From the NCBI GenBank assembly GCA_015055505.1, contig SVIB01000012.1:1-44902 (forward strand): a DNA stretch of 44,902 nt, read 5' to 3'. The notes below the pieces were generated by a model that saw nothing but the letters and a program-made list of their open reading frames with translations, was not told the DNA's origin and searched no databases. The stretch's first letter is position 1; each line of letters begins with the position of its first letter. The position numbers and the translations under genes are program-made. This DNA is from Clostridiales bacterium. GTDB taxonomy: Bacteria; Bacillota; Clostridia; Christensenellales; Borkfalkiaceae. Positions 7,556-16,819 of this stretch are shown here, piece after piece.

Positions 7556-9097
7556 ATGAAAACAAGACCAGTTTGTCTTTTTATAATGGACGGATACGCA
7601 TTTGGCGAAAAGGATAACGGAAACGCAATAAACATTGCGAACGTAGGCGTTATTGACAGCCTTATGGCAAAATACCCCTCAACGACAATCGGCGCAAGCG
7701 GACTTTCAGTAGGTCTTCCCGACGGTCAAATGGGAAACAGTGAGGTTGGACACCTTAATATGGGTGCAGGCAGAATAGTTTACCAAGACTTAACGAGAAT
7801 AACTAAGTCAATCGGCGACGGCGATTTCTTTGAAAACGCAGGCTTAATCGAGGCTATGGACAGCGCTAAAAACACAGGCAAGAAACTCCATCTTTACGGA
7901 CTTTTATCGTCGGGTGGCGTTCACTCTCACAACACTCATCTCTACGCTCTTTTGGAGATGGCTAAAAAGAGAGGATTAAAAGAAGTTTACGTTCACTGTT
8001 TTATGGACGGACGTGACGTGCCCCCCTCAAGTGGAATTGATTTTGTAAAAGAACTTGAAAATAAAATTGCCGAGATAGGATGCGGAAAAATTGCAACCGT
8101 TGGCGGTAGATATTACGTAATGGATAGAGATAACCGTTGGGAAAGGGTAGAAAAGGCGTACGACTGCCTTACTATCGGTAACGGCGTAACTGCAAATTCT
8201 GCGGTTGAAGCAGTCGAAAACAGTTATGCAAAAGGCGAAACCGACGAATTTATTCTTCCTACTAACGTCGTTGAAAACGGTAAAGCAATCGGTCTTATTG
8301 AAAAGGGAGATTCGGTAATTTTCTTCAACTTCCGTCCCGATAGAGCAAGAGAAATTACGAGAGCGTTTACCGAAGAAGTATTCGACGGTTTTGAAAGAAA
8401 AACGGGCTATTTAGGTCTTAACTATATCGGTTTTACTAAGTATGACGAAACTTTCAAGAATGCAAAAATTGCATTTGGAAAGCAAGAGATGAACAATACT
8501 TTAGGTAAATTTTTAGCAGATAAGGGATACACTCAACTTCGTATTGCTGAAACCGAAAAGTACGCTCACGTAACGTTTTTCTTCAACGGTGGTGTAGAAG
8601 CGCCTGAGAAAAATGAGTTTAGAGATTTAATTCCTTCTCCAAAGGTTGCAACTTACGACTTAAAGCCTGAAATGAGTGCGTACGAGGTTACCGATAAGGT
8701 ATTAGAAGAAATTGCAAGCGATAAATTCGACGTAATTATCTTAAACTATGCAAACTGCGATATGGTTGGACATACTGGCGTTATCGACGCTGCCGTAACT
8801 GCCGTTAAAACGGTAGAAAACTGTATTGCAAAAATAACTGACGCAGTACTCGGTAAGGGCGGTAGTTGTATAATTACCGCAGACCACGGAAACGCGGACA
8901 AAATGATAGATACCGACGGCTCGCCGTTTACCGCTCATACTACTAATATCGTTCCGTTTATCTTAGTAAGCGAACAGTTTAAGGACGTTAAACTTCGTGA
9001 CGGCGGTGTCTTAGCCGACGTTGCCCCAACTTTGCTTGAAGTGATGGGCGAAAAACAACCCGAAGAAATGACCGGTAAGTCGTTAATTATAAAATAA
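7556..9097 (+). CDS. gpmI: 2,3-bisphosphoglycerate-independent phosphoglycerate mutase
   Basis: Interconverts 3- and 2-phosphoglycerate with a two-metal phosphoserine mechanism. The 513 aa have normal length. Asp12 in FIMDGY and the nucleophile Ser62 in GQMGNSEVGHLNMG are in the expected places. The bridging domain carries HCFMDGRDVPP and GRYYVMDRDNRWERV, and the metal site returns in NYANCDMVGHTG and ITADHGNADKM near the C-terminus. AAGGAG precedes the ATG. No clear promoter lies directly upstream, so it may be read through from tpiA across the palindromic element. Confidence 0.98.
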   Translation: MKTRPVCLFIMDGYAFGEKDNGNAINIANVGVIDSLMAKYPSTTIGASGLSVGLPDGQMGNSEVGHLNMGAGRIVYQDLTRITKSIGDGDFFENAGLIEAMDSAKNTGKKLHLYGLLSSGGVHSHNTHLYALLEMAKKRGLKEVYVHCFMDGRDVPPSSGIDFVKELENKIAEIGCGKIATVGGRYYVMDRDNRWERVEKAYDCLTIGNGVTANSAVEAVENSYAKGETDEFILPTNVVENGKAIGLIEKGDSVIFFNFRPDRAREITRAFTEEVFDGFERKTGYLGLNYIGFTKYDETFKNAKIAFGKQEMNNTLGKFLADKGYTQLRIAETEKYAHVTFFFNGGVEAPEKNEFRDLIPSPKVATYDLKPEMSAYEVTDKVLEEIASDKFDVIILNYANCDMVGHTGVIDAAVTAVKTVENCIAKITDAVLGKGGSCIITADHGNADKMIDTDGSPFTAHTTNIVPFILVSEQFKDVKLRDGGVLADVAPTLLEVMGEKQPEEMTGKSLIIK

Positions 9098-9131
9098 TAG
9101 CGAATAATCGTTAAAAAAGACCTTAAAATGC

Positions 9132-9160
9132 TTGCTAAACGCAAAATTTTATGATAAAAT
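9132..9160 (+). promoter_or_regulatory. Predicted promoter of secG
   Basis: TTGCTA at 9132-9137, 17-bp spacer, TAAAAT at 9155-9160. Confidence 0.55.
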
Positions 9161-9200
9161 AATAAATACGTGATTATAAATTTAATTTGGAGATATACTT

Positions 9201-9494
9201 ATGTATAATTTATTAGCTGGTTGGAATTTAGGTTGGACTGCAATGAGTTTTATTTGCATTCCCTGTCTTATAATATCTGTGCTTTGCGCTGTTTTCCTTA
9301 TAGTCGTTATAATGCTTCAACAAAGCAATTCAAACGGTATTGGTGCTCTTGGCGGACAACAAGAAACGTTTTACGGCAAAAACAAGGGAAAGACTTTAGA
9401 GAGTAAACTTCGTAAACTCACCGTAATTGCTATTTCAGTTATGGCAGTGTTTATGATTGTTTTCTGTGTGGTCGTTTTCCACGTTGATTTCTAA
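9201..9494 (+). CDS. secG: Preprotein translocase subunit SecG
   Basis: Small membrane subunit of the SecYEG protein-export channel. The 97 aa contain two hydrophobic helices separated by a conserved polar loop: IVVIMLQQSNSNGIGALGG, then a short stretch containing ETFYGKNKGKTLESKLRK, which is the family signature. The N-terminus is about 15 residues longer than in typical SecG, and ends with WTAMSFICIP before the first helix. TTTGGAGATA serves as the ribosome site. The next gene is rnr, as in many Bacillota where secG leads the rnr-smpB-ssrA group. A terminator separates it from rnr. Confidence 0.92.
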   Translation: MYNLLAGWNLGWTAMSFICIPCLIISVLCAVFLIVVIMLQQSNSNGIGALGGQQETFYGKNKGKTLESKLRKLTVIAISVMAVFMIVFCVVVFHVDF

Positions 9495-9510
9495 TATTAG
9501 AAATAAATTG

Positions 9511-9545
9511 TAGCGGTTATGGGGTTTCGTAACCGCTATTTTTTT
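9511..9545 (+). terminator. Terminator after secG
   Basis: TAGCGGTTA (9511-9519) pairs with TAACCGCTA (9530-9538), followed by seven T. Confidence 0.85.
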
Positions 9546-9584
9546 ATGATTTTATTTTACAGACGGTAGGATTTACTATTAAGT

Positions 9585-11687
9585 ATGAATTTACAGTTAT
9601 TTATTAAAGACAATTTCATATCGGGGGAGTGGAAAAACATCTCTCTTAAAAAAATCTATTCGCTAATTGACGCTAAAAAACCTTTCGAGCAAAAGTCGGT
9701 GCAAAAGATTTTAAACGCCCTTGAAAACGAGGGTGTAATCGTCTTTTTAGACGGAAAATACACAGCGGTTGAATTTTCGGGTTTAATAAAAGGAACTTTA
9801 CGCGGTAACGAAAAGGGTTTTGCGTTTTTAGTCCCTAACGACGGCAGTGACGATTATTTTATTCCTAACCGCAATCTGCACGGCGGTTTACACGAAGATA
9901 CCGTTCTTGCAAAAAAAGTGGAAAATTCTTTAAAGGGTAGTTCGGATGAGGCTGAAGTCGTTAAAATTTTAGAGCGAGGTGTTAAAATACTAAGCGGAAC
10001 TTTTTACCGTGACCGTGGTCAAAATTTAGTCCGTCCCGACGATAAGAATTATTTTGAAGACGTATATATAGAAAAGGGCAAAGAAAACGGTGCAAAAACG
10101 GGCGATAAAGTCCTCGTTAAAATAATAGGATATTTTAAAGGTTACAGTCCCGACGGTGTCGTAACCGAGGTTTTAGGTAAACGCTATGAACTTTTTGCCG
10201 AGGAAAATTCTATAATAAAGGGTAGCGGTTTTGAGGAAAAATTCCCTAAAACCGTTTTAGACGAAGTTGCTAAAATTCCGCAAGAAGTTGGCGATAATCA
10301 ACTTATAGACCGACTTAATTTAACTGATAGGCTCATAATTACGATAGACGGTGACGATTCGAGGGATTTTGACGACGCAGTAGAAGTTGAAAAACTCAAA
10401 AACGGCAACTATAAACTTGGAGTTCATATAGCCGACGTTTCGCAATACGTAAAAACCGGAACGGCTCTTGATAAAGAGGCGTATAATAGAGCAACGAGCG
10501 TTTATTTTCCCGATAGAGTATTGCCAATGCTCCCAAAAGAACTTTCAAACGGTATTTGTTCTTTAAACGAGGGTGTGGTAAGACTTACTCTTTCTTGCAT
10601 AATGGAGATAAGCCCAAAAGGCGAAGTCGTTGATAGACAAATCGTCAAATCGGCTATTAAGTCGAAGCGCCGAATGACATATAATAAAGTTGAGGCTATA
10701 ATCAACGGCGACGCCGACGTAATAGCACAATACGCTGACGTTTCGAGTATGATTATGCTGATGGCGGAATTGCAAAGCGTATTAACTGCAAAGCGTGACG
10801 AAAGGGGAAGTGTTGACTTAGATATAAAAGAGGCGCATATTACCTATCAAAACGGGGAGATTGATATTGGTCAAAGGGAGGCTAAAAGGGCGTATAAGAT
10901 TATTGAAGAATTTATGGTTCTTGCAAACGAATGCGTTGCCGAATTTGCTTTTTATCAAGAATTACCTATTTTATACAGAATACACGAAAAACCGACGGTA
11001 GAAAAAGCGCAGACTTTCGTTGAGTTTTTAAAGGCGCTTGGTATAAACGTAAGATGGCGACCTGAAAACGCACGGCCGAGTGATTTTTCGGCAGTTTTAG
11101 ACAGGGTAAAAGGCGAGCCGTTTTATTCCCTTGTAAATAGAGTAATGCTCCGTTCAATGCAAAAGGCAAGTTATTATCCGGAAAATTTGGGACACTTTGG
11201 ACTGTCAAGTAAGTGTTACTGCCATTTTACTTCGCCAATTCGCCGTTACCCAGACTTAATTGTTCACAGGGTAATAAAGATGGTGTTAGATGGTCAAATT
11301 GGTCAATTAAACGACTTATACGGCGACTTTATATATGAAACGGCAACTCAAACGTCCGAAAAAGAACGCAAGGCAAACGAGGTTGAAAGAGCGGTTGACG
11401 ACTTGTATAAGGCTAAATATATGGAGAATTTTATAGGTCAGGAATTTGACGGAGTTATAAGCGGTGTAACTTCATTCGGCGTGTTTACCGAACTTGAAAA
11501 TACCGTTGAGGGTATAACCAAACTTGAAGATTTACCGAGAGGGAATTATTCTCACGACCCTAAAACTTTTACGCTGTCAAGTTCAAAACATACCTATAAA
11601 CTTGGCGACAAAGTAAGAGTTGGAGTAATGGGTGTAGATTTATCGTCGAGAAGAGTTGAATTTATTATTCTTTATAAACTGGCTTGA
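9585..11687 (+). CDS. rnr: Ribonuclease R (RNB-family 3'-5' exoribonuclease)
   Basis: Degrades structured RNA processively from the 3' end and works with tmRNA on non-stop mRNA. The order is a winged-helix-like N-terminus, cold-shock/OB domains around residues 65-225, and the RNB catalytic domain from about 240 with the Asp cluster in TIDGDDSRDFDDAVE (near 252-266). CHFTSPIRRYPDL follows near 545-560, and an S1 domain fills residues ~615-700. At 700 aa it is of normal RNase R length, with little basic tail after S1. No strong Shine-Dalgarno precedes the ATG; TAGG is 14 bases away and TACTAT ends five bases before it. smpB follows at once. Confidence 0.96.
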   Translation: MNLQLFIKDNFISGEWKNISLKKIYSLIDAKKPFEQKSVQKILNALENEGVIVFLDGKYTAVEFSGLIKGTLRGNEKGFAFLVPNDGSDDYFIPNRNLHGGLHEDTVLAKKVENSLKGSSDEAEVVKILERGVKILSGTFYRDRGQNLVRPDDKNYFEDVYIEKGKENGAKTGDKVLVKIIGYFKGYSPDGVVTEVLGKRYELFAEENSIIKGSGFEEKFPKTVLDEVAKIPQEVGDNQLIDRLNLTDRLIITIDGDDSRDFDDAVEVEKLKNGNYKLGVHIADVSQYVKTGTALDKEAYNRATSVYFPDRVLPMLPKELSNGICSLNEGVVRLTLSCIMEISPKGEVVDRQIVKSAIKSKRRMTYNKVEAIINGDADVIAQYADVSSMIMLMAELQSVLTAKRDERGSVDLDIKEAHITYQNGEIDIGQREAKRAYKIIEEFMVLANECVAEFAFYQELPILYRIHEKPTVEKAQTFVEFLKALGINVRWRPENARPSDFSAVLDRVKGEPFYSLVNRVMLRSMQKASYYPENLGHFGLSSKCYCHFTSPIRRYPDLIVHRVIKMVLDGQIGQLNDLYGDFIYETATQTSEKERKANEVERAVDDLYKAKYMENFIGQEFDGVISGVTSFGVFTELENTVEGITKLEDLPRGNYSHDPKTFTLSSSKHTYKLGDKVRVGVMGVDLSSRRVEFIILYKLA

Positions 11688-11713
11688 CATAAGAGTATAA
11701 AAGGTTGTAAAAT
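11684..11713 (+). promoter_or_regulatory. Predicted promoter of smpB, close enough to give a leaderless mRNA
   Basis: TTGACA at 11684-11689 overlaps the rnr stop codon. TAAAAT at 11708-11713 follows after 18 bases. Only six bases separate the -10 box from the smpB ATG. Confidence 0.6.
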
Positions 11714-11719
11714 AAAAGT

Positions 11720-12169
11720 ATGAAAGTTATAACGGAAAATAGAGAGGCAAGATTTGAATATTTTATAGAGGACAGTTACGAGGCGGGTATATCGTTAGAC
11801 GGCGGAGAGGTAAAGTCAATAAAAGCAAATAACGTAAACCTTAAAGATTCCTACTGTTCTATCTATAACGGAGAGTTGATTTTAAAGGGAATGCACGTTG
11901 CAGTCTATGATAAAGCGGGCAAATACAACGTCAGCGACAGTCGTAGAGAAAGGCGGTTGTTACTCCACAAAAGTGAGATTAATCGACTTATAGGCAAGGT
12001 AAATGAAAAAGGATATACTTTAGTTCCCTTAAAAGTTTACTTAAAAGGCTCTCTTATTAAAATAGAAATCGGGCTTTGCAAAGGTAAACATACCTACGAT
12101 AAAAAACAAACTATTAAAGAAAGAGATTTAGACAAAGAGGCAAAAAGAGAAATTAAATATTACAGGTAA
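11720..12169 (+). CDS. smpB: SsrA-binding protein SmpB
   Basis: Binds tmRNA and delivers it to stalled ribosomes. The 149 aa match the family. The N-terminus contains NREARFEYFIEDSYEAGISL and GGEVKSIKANNVNLKDSYC, the centre RRERRLLLHKSEINRLIGKV, and the C-terminus GLCKGKHTYDKKQTIKERD with the basic tail that enters the mRNA channel. It has no Shine-Dalgarno at useful distance, but a TTGACA/TAAAAT promoter ends six bases before the ATG. It follows rnr by 32 bases, and its RNA partner ssrA is 4.1 kb downstream. Confidence 0.97.
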   Translation: MKVITENREARFEYFIEDSYEAGISLDGGEVKSIKANNVNLKDSYCSIYNGELILKGMHVAVYDKAGKYNVSDSRRERRLLLHKSEINRLIGKVNEKGYTLVPLKVYLKGSLIKIEIGLCKGKHTYDKKQTIKERDLDKEAKREIKYYR

Positions 12170-12173
12170 ATAG

Positions 12174-12211
12174 AATACCGTTGAGGAAAAGCCCCTTAGC
12201 GGTATTTTTTT
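12174..12211 (+). terminator. Terminator after smpB
   Basis: AATACCG (12174-12180) pairs with CGGTATT (12200-12206) with extra weak pairs inside, followed by a T run to 12211. Confidence 0.75.
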
Positions 12212-12239
12212 ATATAAAATATAAAAATCTCAAAAATTA

Positions 12240-12269
12240 TTGCAAAAACACTGCGATTTATAGTATAAT
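12240..12269 (+). promoter_or_regulatory. Predicted promoter of the envelope-glycan block
   Basis: TTGCAA at 12240-12245, 18-bp spacer, TATAAT at 12264-12269. Confidence 0.6.
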
Positions 12270-12317
12270 TTTTTTAAAAGAGGAAATATATTCTTTAAGA
12301 TGTTAATTAGGTGAATT

Positions 12318-13907
12318 ATGGAAAAGAAAATTGCAATTATAATAGGGGCAGGTCCTGCGGGACTTACCGCTGCGTACGAACTTTTAACGAAGTCAAATAT
12401 TAAACCCATAATTTTAGAAAGCGAAGAATTTGTGGGCGGAATTTCAAGAACCGCAACCTATAAGGGGAATAGAATGGATATAGGCGGTCATAGATTTTTC
12501 TCTAAAGACGACCGTGTAACCGCTCTTTGGACGAAAATGTTGCCCGTACAAGGTGCGCCATCGTTTGACGATAAGAAACTCGGCAGAGAAAAACAGTTAA
12601 GCGAAAACGGACCGGACCCCGAGAAAACCGACGAAGTTATGCTTGTAAGGGATAGAGTTTCAAGAATTATTTGGAGAAAGAGATTTTTTGATTATCCAAT
12701 ATCCTTAAAAGCGTCTACTTTTATTAATATGGGATTTTTTAATACCGTAAAGGCAGGATTTGGGTATATTGGATGCTGTCTAAAAAAGCGCCCTGAAACA
12801 AATCTTGAAAATTTCTATATAAATAGATTCGGTAAGCCCTTATATTCAATGTTTTTTGAAGACTACACCGAAAAACTTTGGGGTGTTCATCCTTCTAATA
12901 TTTCGGCTGATTGGGGCGCGCAAAGAGTTAAAGGTCTATCCATAATGAAAGCCCTAAAAAATGCTTTCGGTAAAATTTTTAAGGGTAAAAACAGAGAAGT
13001 TGAAACGAGTTTAATCGAACAGTTTATCTATCCTAAAAAAGGTCCGGGGCAACTCTATGAAAAAATGGCTGACGAAATTAAAAAACTTGGCGGGGAGATA
13101 ATTTTAAATTCAACCGTGAACTCCGTTGAAATAAACGGCGGAAAAATCAGTTCGTTAAAGGCTATAGATAAAGACGGCAAAATCACCGAATATAAAGGCG
13201 ATTATTTTATTTCGTCAATGCCAATTAAAGATTTAATCGAGGCAATCGGCAAAGAGGCTTGCGGAGAGCAAGTTTATAAAATTGCAACCGAACTTCCGTA
13301 TAGGGATTTTATGACGGTAGGACTTTTACTGAACGGTTTAAAGGTTAAAAATAAGACCAAAATGAAAACGCTTGGGGATATCGTTCCCGACTGTTGGATT
13401 TATGTTCAAGATAGGGACGTTAGACTTGGCAGAATTCAAATTTTTAACAACTGGTCGCCCTATATGGTGCAAAATCCCGAAGAAAACGTATGGGTAGGAC
13501 TTGAATATTTTTGTACTGAAGGTGACTCAATGTGGAACGCTAAAGACAAAGATTTTACAAAAAAGGCTATCGATGAATTAATTAGCGTAGGCGTAATTGA
13601 AAATGAAAGCGCGGTTATAGACAGCACACTTATAAGAGTAAAGAAAGCCTATCCCGCATATTTTGGAAGTTACGCGCAGTTTGATACGGTAAAAGAATAT
13701 TTATCGTCGTTTGAAAACCTATATTGCGTAGGAAGAAACGGTCAGCATAGATATAACAATATGGACCATTCTATGGTAACCTCAATGGTTGCGTGTGAAA
13801 ACATTATAAACGGCGACAGTGATAAAACCGCACTTTGGAGTGTGAATACCGAAAAATCCTATCACGAAACTAAGGAAGAGAATCAGCAAAGCGAAAAAGA
13901 AGAGTAA
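12318..13907 (+). CDS. NAD(P)/FAD-dependent oxidoreductase, UDP-galactopyranose-mutase/protoporphyrinogen-oxidase-like
   Basis: Flavoprotein with an N-terminal dinucleotide-binding motif [14 protein letters not shown] (residues 10-23), followed by the second FAD contact [19 protein letters not shown]. The C-terminus has [13 protein letters not shown] near 474-486, the usual FAD-closing block in this fold. The 529-aa length and overall pattern fit COG1232-like flavoproteins often found in polysaccharide loci. The reaction is not known from sequence. It is followed two bases later by a GT-C glycosyltransferase and then GtrA, which suggests a role in making or modifying a lipid-linked or envelope sugar. 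AGGTG is the ribosome site. Confidence 0.8.
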   Translation: MEKKIAIIIGAGPAGLTAAYELLTKSNIKPIILESEEFVGGISRTATYKGNRMDIGGHRFFSKDDRVTALWTKMLPVQGAPSFDDKKLGREKQLSENGPDPEKTDEVMLVRDRVSRIIWRKRFFDYPISLKASTFINMGFFNTVKAGFGYIGCCLKKRPETNLENFYINRFGKPLYSMFFEDYTEKLWGVHPSNISADWGAQRVKGLSIMKALKNAFGKIFKGKNREVETSLIEQFIYPKKGPGQLYEKMADEIKKLGGEIILNSTVNSVEINGGKISSLKAIDKDGKITEYKGDYFISSMPIKDLIEAIGKEACGEQVYKIATELPYRDFMTVGLLLNGLKVKNKTKMKTLGDIVPDCWIYVQDRDVRLGRIQIFNNWSPYMVQNPEENVWVGLEYFCTEGDSMWNAKDKDFTKKAIDELISVGVIENESAVIDSTLIRVKKAYPAYFGSYAQFDTVKEYLSSFENLYCVGRNGQHRYNNMDHSMVTSMVACENIINGDSDKTALWSVNTEKSYHETKEENQQSEKEE

Positions 13908-13909
13908 AT

Positions 13910-15667
13910 ATGGAAAATAATTCAAATTCGTTGCTTTTAGACGGAGAAACTGAAAATTTAACCTTAAGACGAAAGGTTTTCAAAGGCGTAAGCGAGGTCG
14001 TGTTTTTTTGCGCGATATTTTTGCTTACTCTTGCGTTGTTTATAGTCGTAAGACCGCTTTACGAAAACAACGGCTTAGGTATAAGAAAGGGTATGGTTGC
14101 CCAAATCATAATGGCGGTGCTAATTGGCATAACCGTATGTTTTGGCGCTATATACGCAATTTATAATAAATTGGATAGAAAAACCGCAGTGTTTCTAATT
14201 TTCGTCATAGGCGTAATATTGAGAATAGGCTATATGCTTTATACTCCTGCGACGGCTCGTCAGCAAGATACCTTTAATAGGGCAAACACGGGGCACGAGG
14301 CTTATGCTTGGTCTATTTTTTCTACGGGAAAACTTCCAACTACAAACGATTATCAATTTTACCATCCGCCTTTAAACGCATTCGTCCAATCGTGTTTTAT
14401 GCACTTTATGGATTGGTTTTCGTCAGCGCTTAGCCAAATTTTTAATTTGAACGGTTATTTCCCTAACGCATTTTTGCAAGGATATTCCTCTTCAAGACTT
14501 CCCGAGGGCAGTGAATATAGGTTTTTTCTTTATTCGGCAAACCAAGTAATCTCGGCGTTTTATTCTATAGTTACATTAGTCTATTCTTTAAAACTCGTTA
14601 AACTTTTCGGGTTTAAGGATAATATAGGAGTTTTAGTTTCAGCAATAGTTATTTTGTTCCCCCGAAACGTTCAGTTTGCCGGAATGCTTAATAACGACGC
14701 CCCCTCGTATATGTTTTCGATTTTAGCCCTTTACACGGCGTTAAAATGGCAAAAACAAGGCAAAAAGTTGTGGAATATTCTATTATGCGGACTTTTTTGC
14801 GGTCTTGGAATGATGGCAAAATTGGGCTCGGCAACTATTTGTCTGCCTATTGCGGGAATATTTATATACGAATTTATCGTGTTTATAAAAGAGTTTATAA
14901 AGGACGTAAAGGAGAAAAAAGTCAACCTTTTAAACTCTTTAAAACTCCCTCTTTCCTACGTTGGGTTTTTGATTATATGCGCTCCGCTTGCACTTTGGTT
15001 TCAAGTTTACGCAAGTCAAAAATTCGGTCAGCAATTTGGGTTTGTATTTGGCAATTTGAACGGTTTATTAAAAACCGACCATCATTCGCTTTTTGAAAGA
15101 TTGGTCGTAACTTTTGATTTGAGCGAGTATTTCGGCAGTGTTTATTGCGTTCCTTTTAGTACTGAAATTGACGGTCAAATAGTAGCGTATAACAATTACA
15201 ATCTCTTCCATTACCAATTAAGGTCGGGTATTTTTGGCGAGTTTACCTATTGGCAAGGCGAGGGGATAGCCGTACTTTGCGTGATTTTTGCGTACGCATT
15301 TTGCATACTTTTAGCAATAGGATTTATCAAGTCGTTTATTACCTATTTGAATTACAACAAGGGTAAAAATGAACTTTTTAAAGGCGGAGAACTCATTAAT
15401 TTAAAAGATTTTCTCTTCGTATTTTTGCTTATGCAATCACAAGTTTTGCCCGAAATATTCTTTTACGTAAAAATGCCGTATGCCTGCACGATGGACTTTA
15501 GGTACGTAATGCCGATAATTTCGGCGTTGGCGTTAACTTCAGGCTACGTTATAAAAATTTTAAATGCAGAGGGAAGTGCTTTTTCGCTTAAATTAAGTAA
15601 CTTCATTATGCTTTCGGCGGTAATGACTTTGTCTTGCACGTCAATGTTTTATTGTATTTGCATATAA
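13910..15667 (+). CDS. Polytopic membrane glycosyltransferase, GT39/ArnT-like (GT-C fold)
   Basis: The 585 aa contain about 11 hydrophobic segments. A loop after the second or third helix contains YQFYHPPLNAFVQS (near 148-161), like the HPP loop of GT-C enzymes, and an earlier Asp in ARQQDTFNRANTGHEAYAW may be the catalytic acidic residue. Enzymes of this kind transfer sugars from polyprenyl-phosphate donors to acceptors on the outer face of the membrane. It starts two bases after the flavoprotein stop and is followed by GtrA, a putative polyprenyl-sugar flippase, so donor flipping and transfer would be coupled. The donor and acceptor are not identifiable. Confidence 0.75.
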   Translation: MENNSNSLLLDGETENLTLRRKVFKGVSEVVFFCAIFLLTLALFIVVRPLYENNGLGIRKGMVAQIIMAVLIGITVCFGAIYAIYNKLDRKTAVFLIFVIGVILRIGYMLYTPATARQQDTFNRANTGHEAYAWSIFSTGKLPTTNDYQFYHPPLNAFVQSCFMHFMDWFSSALSQIFNLNGYFPNAFLQGYSSSRLPEGSEYRFFLYSANQVISAFYSIVTLVYSLKLVKLFGFKDNIGVLVSAIVILFPRNVQFAGMLNNDAPSYMFSILALYTALKWQKQGKKLWNILLCGLFCGLGMMAKLGSATICLPIAGIFIYEFIVFIKEFIKDVKEKKVNLLNSLKLPLSYVGFLIICAPLALWFQVYASQKFGQQFGFVFGNLNGLLKTDHHSLFERLVVTFDLSEYFGSVYCVPFSTEIDGQIVAYNNYNLFHYQLRSGIFGEFTYWQGEGIAVLCVIFAYAFCILLAIGFIKSFITYLNYNKGKNELFKGGELINLKDFLFVFLLMQSQVLPEIFFYVKMPYACTMDFRYVMPIISALALTSGYVIKILNAEGSAFSLKLSNFIMLSAVMTLSCTSMFYCICI

Positions 15668-15682
15668 TGATAGGAAGGTAAT

Positions 15683-16159
15683 ATGGAAGGTATAAAACAA
15701 AATAAAAAACAACTGTTTTTTGAAATTTTTCGCTATTTGTTGGTTGGCGGAATAGCCACTATTTTTGATTATACGGCGTGGTTTGTGTTTTTCACTTGGG
15801 TGTGTCCGCCCAGTTTAATCGGTCAAACGGTATCAATGATAATTGCAGTAGCCGTAGGATTTATAGTTGGACTGCTTGTAAATTGGGTGCTTTCACAAGC
15901 GTTTGTGTTTAGACACGTAAAAGATAAGCGCGAGGCAAGGTCTAAAAAATCGTTTATAATTTTTTCAGTAGTTGGTGTTATCGGTCTTGCAATAACCCAA
16001 ATAGGAATGTTTTTAGCGCAGTTTCTCCCTACGTTTTCGATATTTGGATATGTAGAATTTTTAGGTCACGAGTGGAAATGGTGGCTAATGAAAGTTGCTA
16101 TGACGGGTATCGTTCTCGTTTGGAATTATCTTGGAAGAAAACTGCTGATTTTCAAATAA
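15683..16159 (+). CDS. GtrA family membrane protein
   Basis: Four-helix membrane protein of 158 aa. The family pattern is clear: FRYLLVGGIATIFDYTAW in the first helix, GLLVNWVLSQAFVFRH after the second, and a final TGIVLVWNYLGRKLLIFK. GtrA proteins are thought to flip polyprenyl-phosphate sugars for glycan decoration. AGGAAGG precedes the ATG, and the gene is 15 bases after the glycosyltransferase, giving a three-gene operon. A motif of the ATAAGT repeat family begins at its stop codon. Confidence 0.9.
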   Translation: MEGIKQNKKQLFFEIFRYLLVGGIATIFDYTAWFVFFTWVCPPSLIGQTVSMIIAVAVGFIVGLLVNWVLSQAFVFRHVKDKREARSKKSFIIFSVVGVIGLAITQIGMFLAQFLPTFSIFGYVEFLGHEWKWWLMKVAMTGIVLVWNYLGRKLLIFK

Positions 16160-16180
16160 GTGGCGCTATAAGTTGATTAT
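16154..16180 (+). repeat. ATAAGT-N6-ATAAGTYGATTA motif, copy A
   Basis: ATAAGT, GGCGCT, ATAAGTTGATTAT in direct order; the first half covers the GtrA stop codon. It matches three other intergenic copies in the window, at 20720, 25340 and 32591. Confidence 0.6.
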
Positions 16181-16234
16181 CGATAATTTTCAACAAAAAA
16201 AGAAGAAGATGTAATGTTAAATCAATAAAAGTGG

Positions 16235-16263
16235 TTGACAAATAGAGGGAATACTAATATAAT
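16235..16263 (+). promoter_or_regulatory. Promoter of ssrA
   Basis: Perfect TTGACA (16235-16240), 17-bp spacer, perfect TATAAT (16258-16263), 25 bases before the mature tmRNA 5' end. Confidence 0.85.
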
Positions 16264-16288
16264 AAATATCCACGGTAAAAATAGAAAC

Positions 16289-16644
16289 GGGGGTGCACCG
16301 GATTCGACTGGGTAAAAAGGGAAGAGTATAAGCATACCGCAGGTATCGACTGCGTAATAACGATAACTTAAATTTAAATGCAAATAATAACAATTTTGCT
16401 TACGCTGCGTAATTAGTTCAGCGTTGTCGGGTATAGGTAATCCGCTGACTTGTATTTCGGCATCATTTTAAGCGGAGAACGTCTATAGAGGTCGTATTGT
16501 GTTTTTATAGATGAATTTAGCAATATGCGATAGGAATAGTCGGTTTGCAGACAGTTTCTATTTAAGGATAAGAGCAAACTAAGTATGTAGAAGGCTTTTT
16601 GATTTTTACGCAAGACAGGAGTTCAACTCTCCTCACCTCCACCA
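16289..16644 (+). ncRNA. ssrA: Transfer-messenger RNA (tmRNA)
   Basis: Rescues stalled ribosomes together with SmpB. The 5' end GGGGGTG (16289-16295) pairs with CACCTCC (16634-16640), with the G-U at pair 3 that alanyl-tRNA synthetase recognises. GGATTCGAC follows the 5' arm, GAGTTCAACTCTCC forms the T arm, and ACCA is encoded at 16641-16644. The resume codon is GCA at 16380 and the tag reads A-NNNNFAYAA with stop TAA at 16410-16412. The Asn-rich start and AYAA end resemble clostridial tags. The length is 356 nt. Confidence 0.97.
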
Positions 16645-16720
16645 AAATTAAAAGTAAGAAAGGATAGTTGAACTGAAAGCGACTGCGAAGATAATATGTT
16701 TTATTCAAACTCTTTTAACG

Positions 16721-16749
16721 TTGACTTATTTTATATAAATTGATATAAT
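16721..16749 (+). promoter_or_regulatory. Predicted promoter of the HD-domain gene
   Basis: TTGACT at 16721-16726, 17-bp spacer, TATAAT at 16744-16749. Confidence 0.75.
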
Positions 16750-16819
16750 AAAACTGTAAGTGATAACAAATTGCAAAGTTAAAGTTTTGCAAGTAAACAC
16801 GAAAATATTAAGGATATAT

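Noticed and set aside
14746..15096. Plus-strand frame of 116 codons inside the GT-C gene
   Set aside because: It is a shifted frame of a clear membrane glycosyltransferase; composition (Arg/Ser-rich) is typical of shadows.
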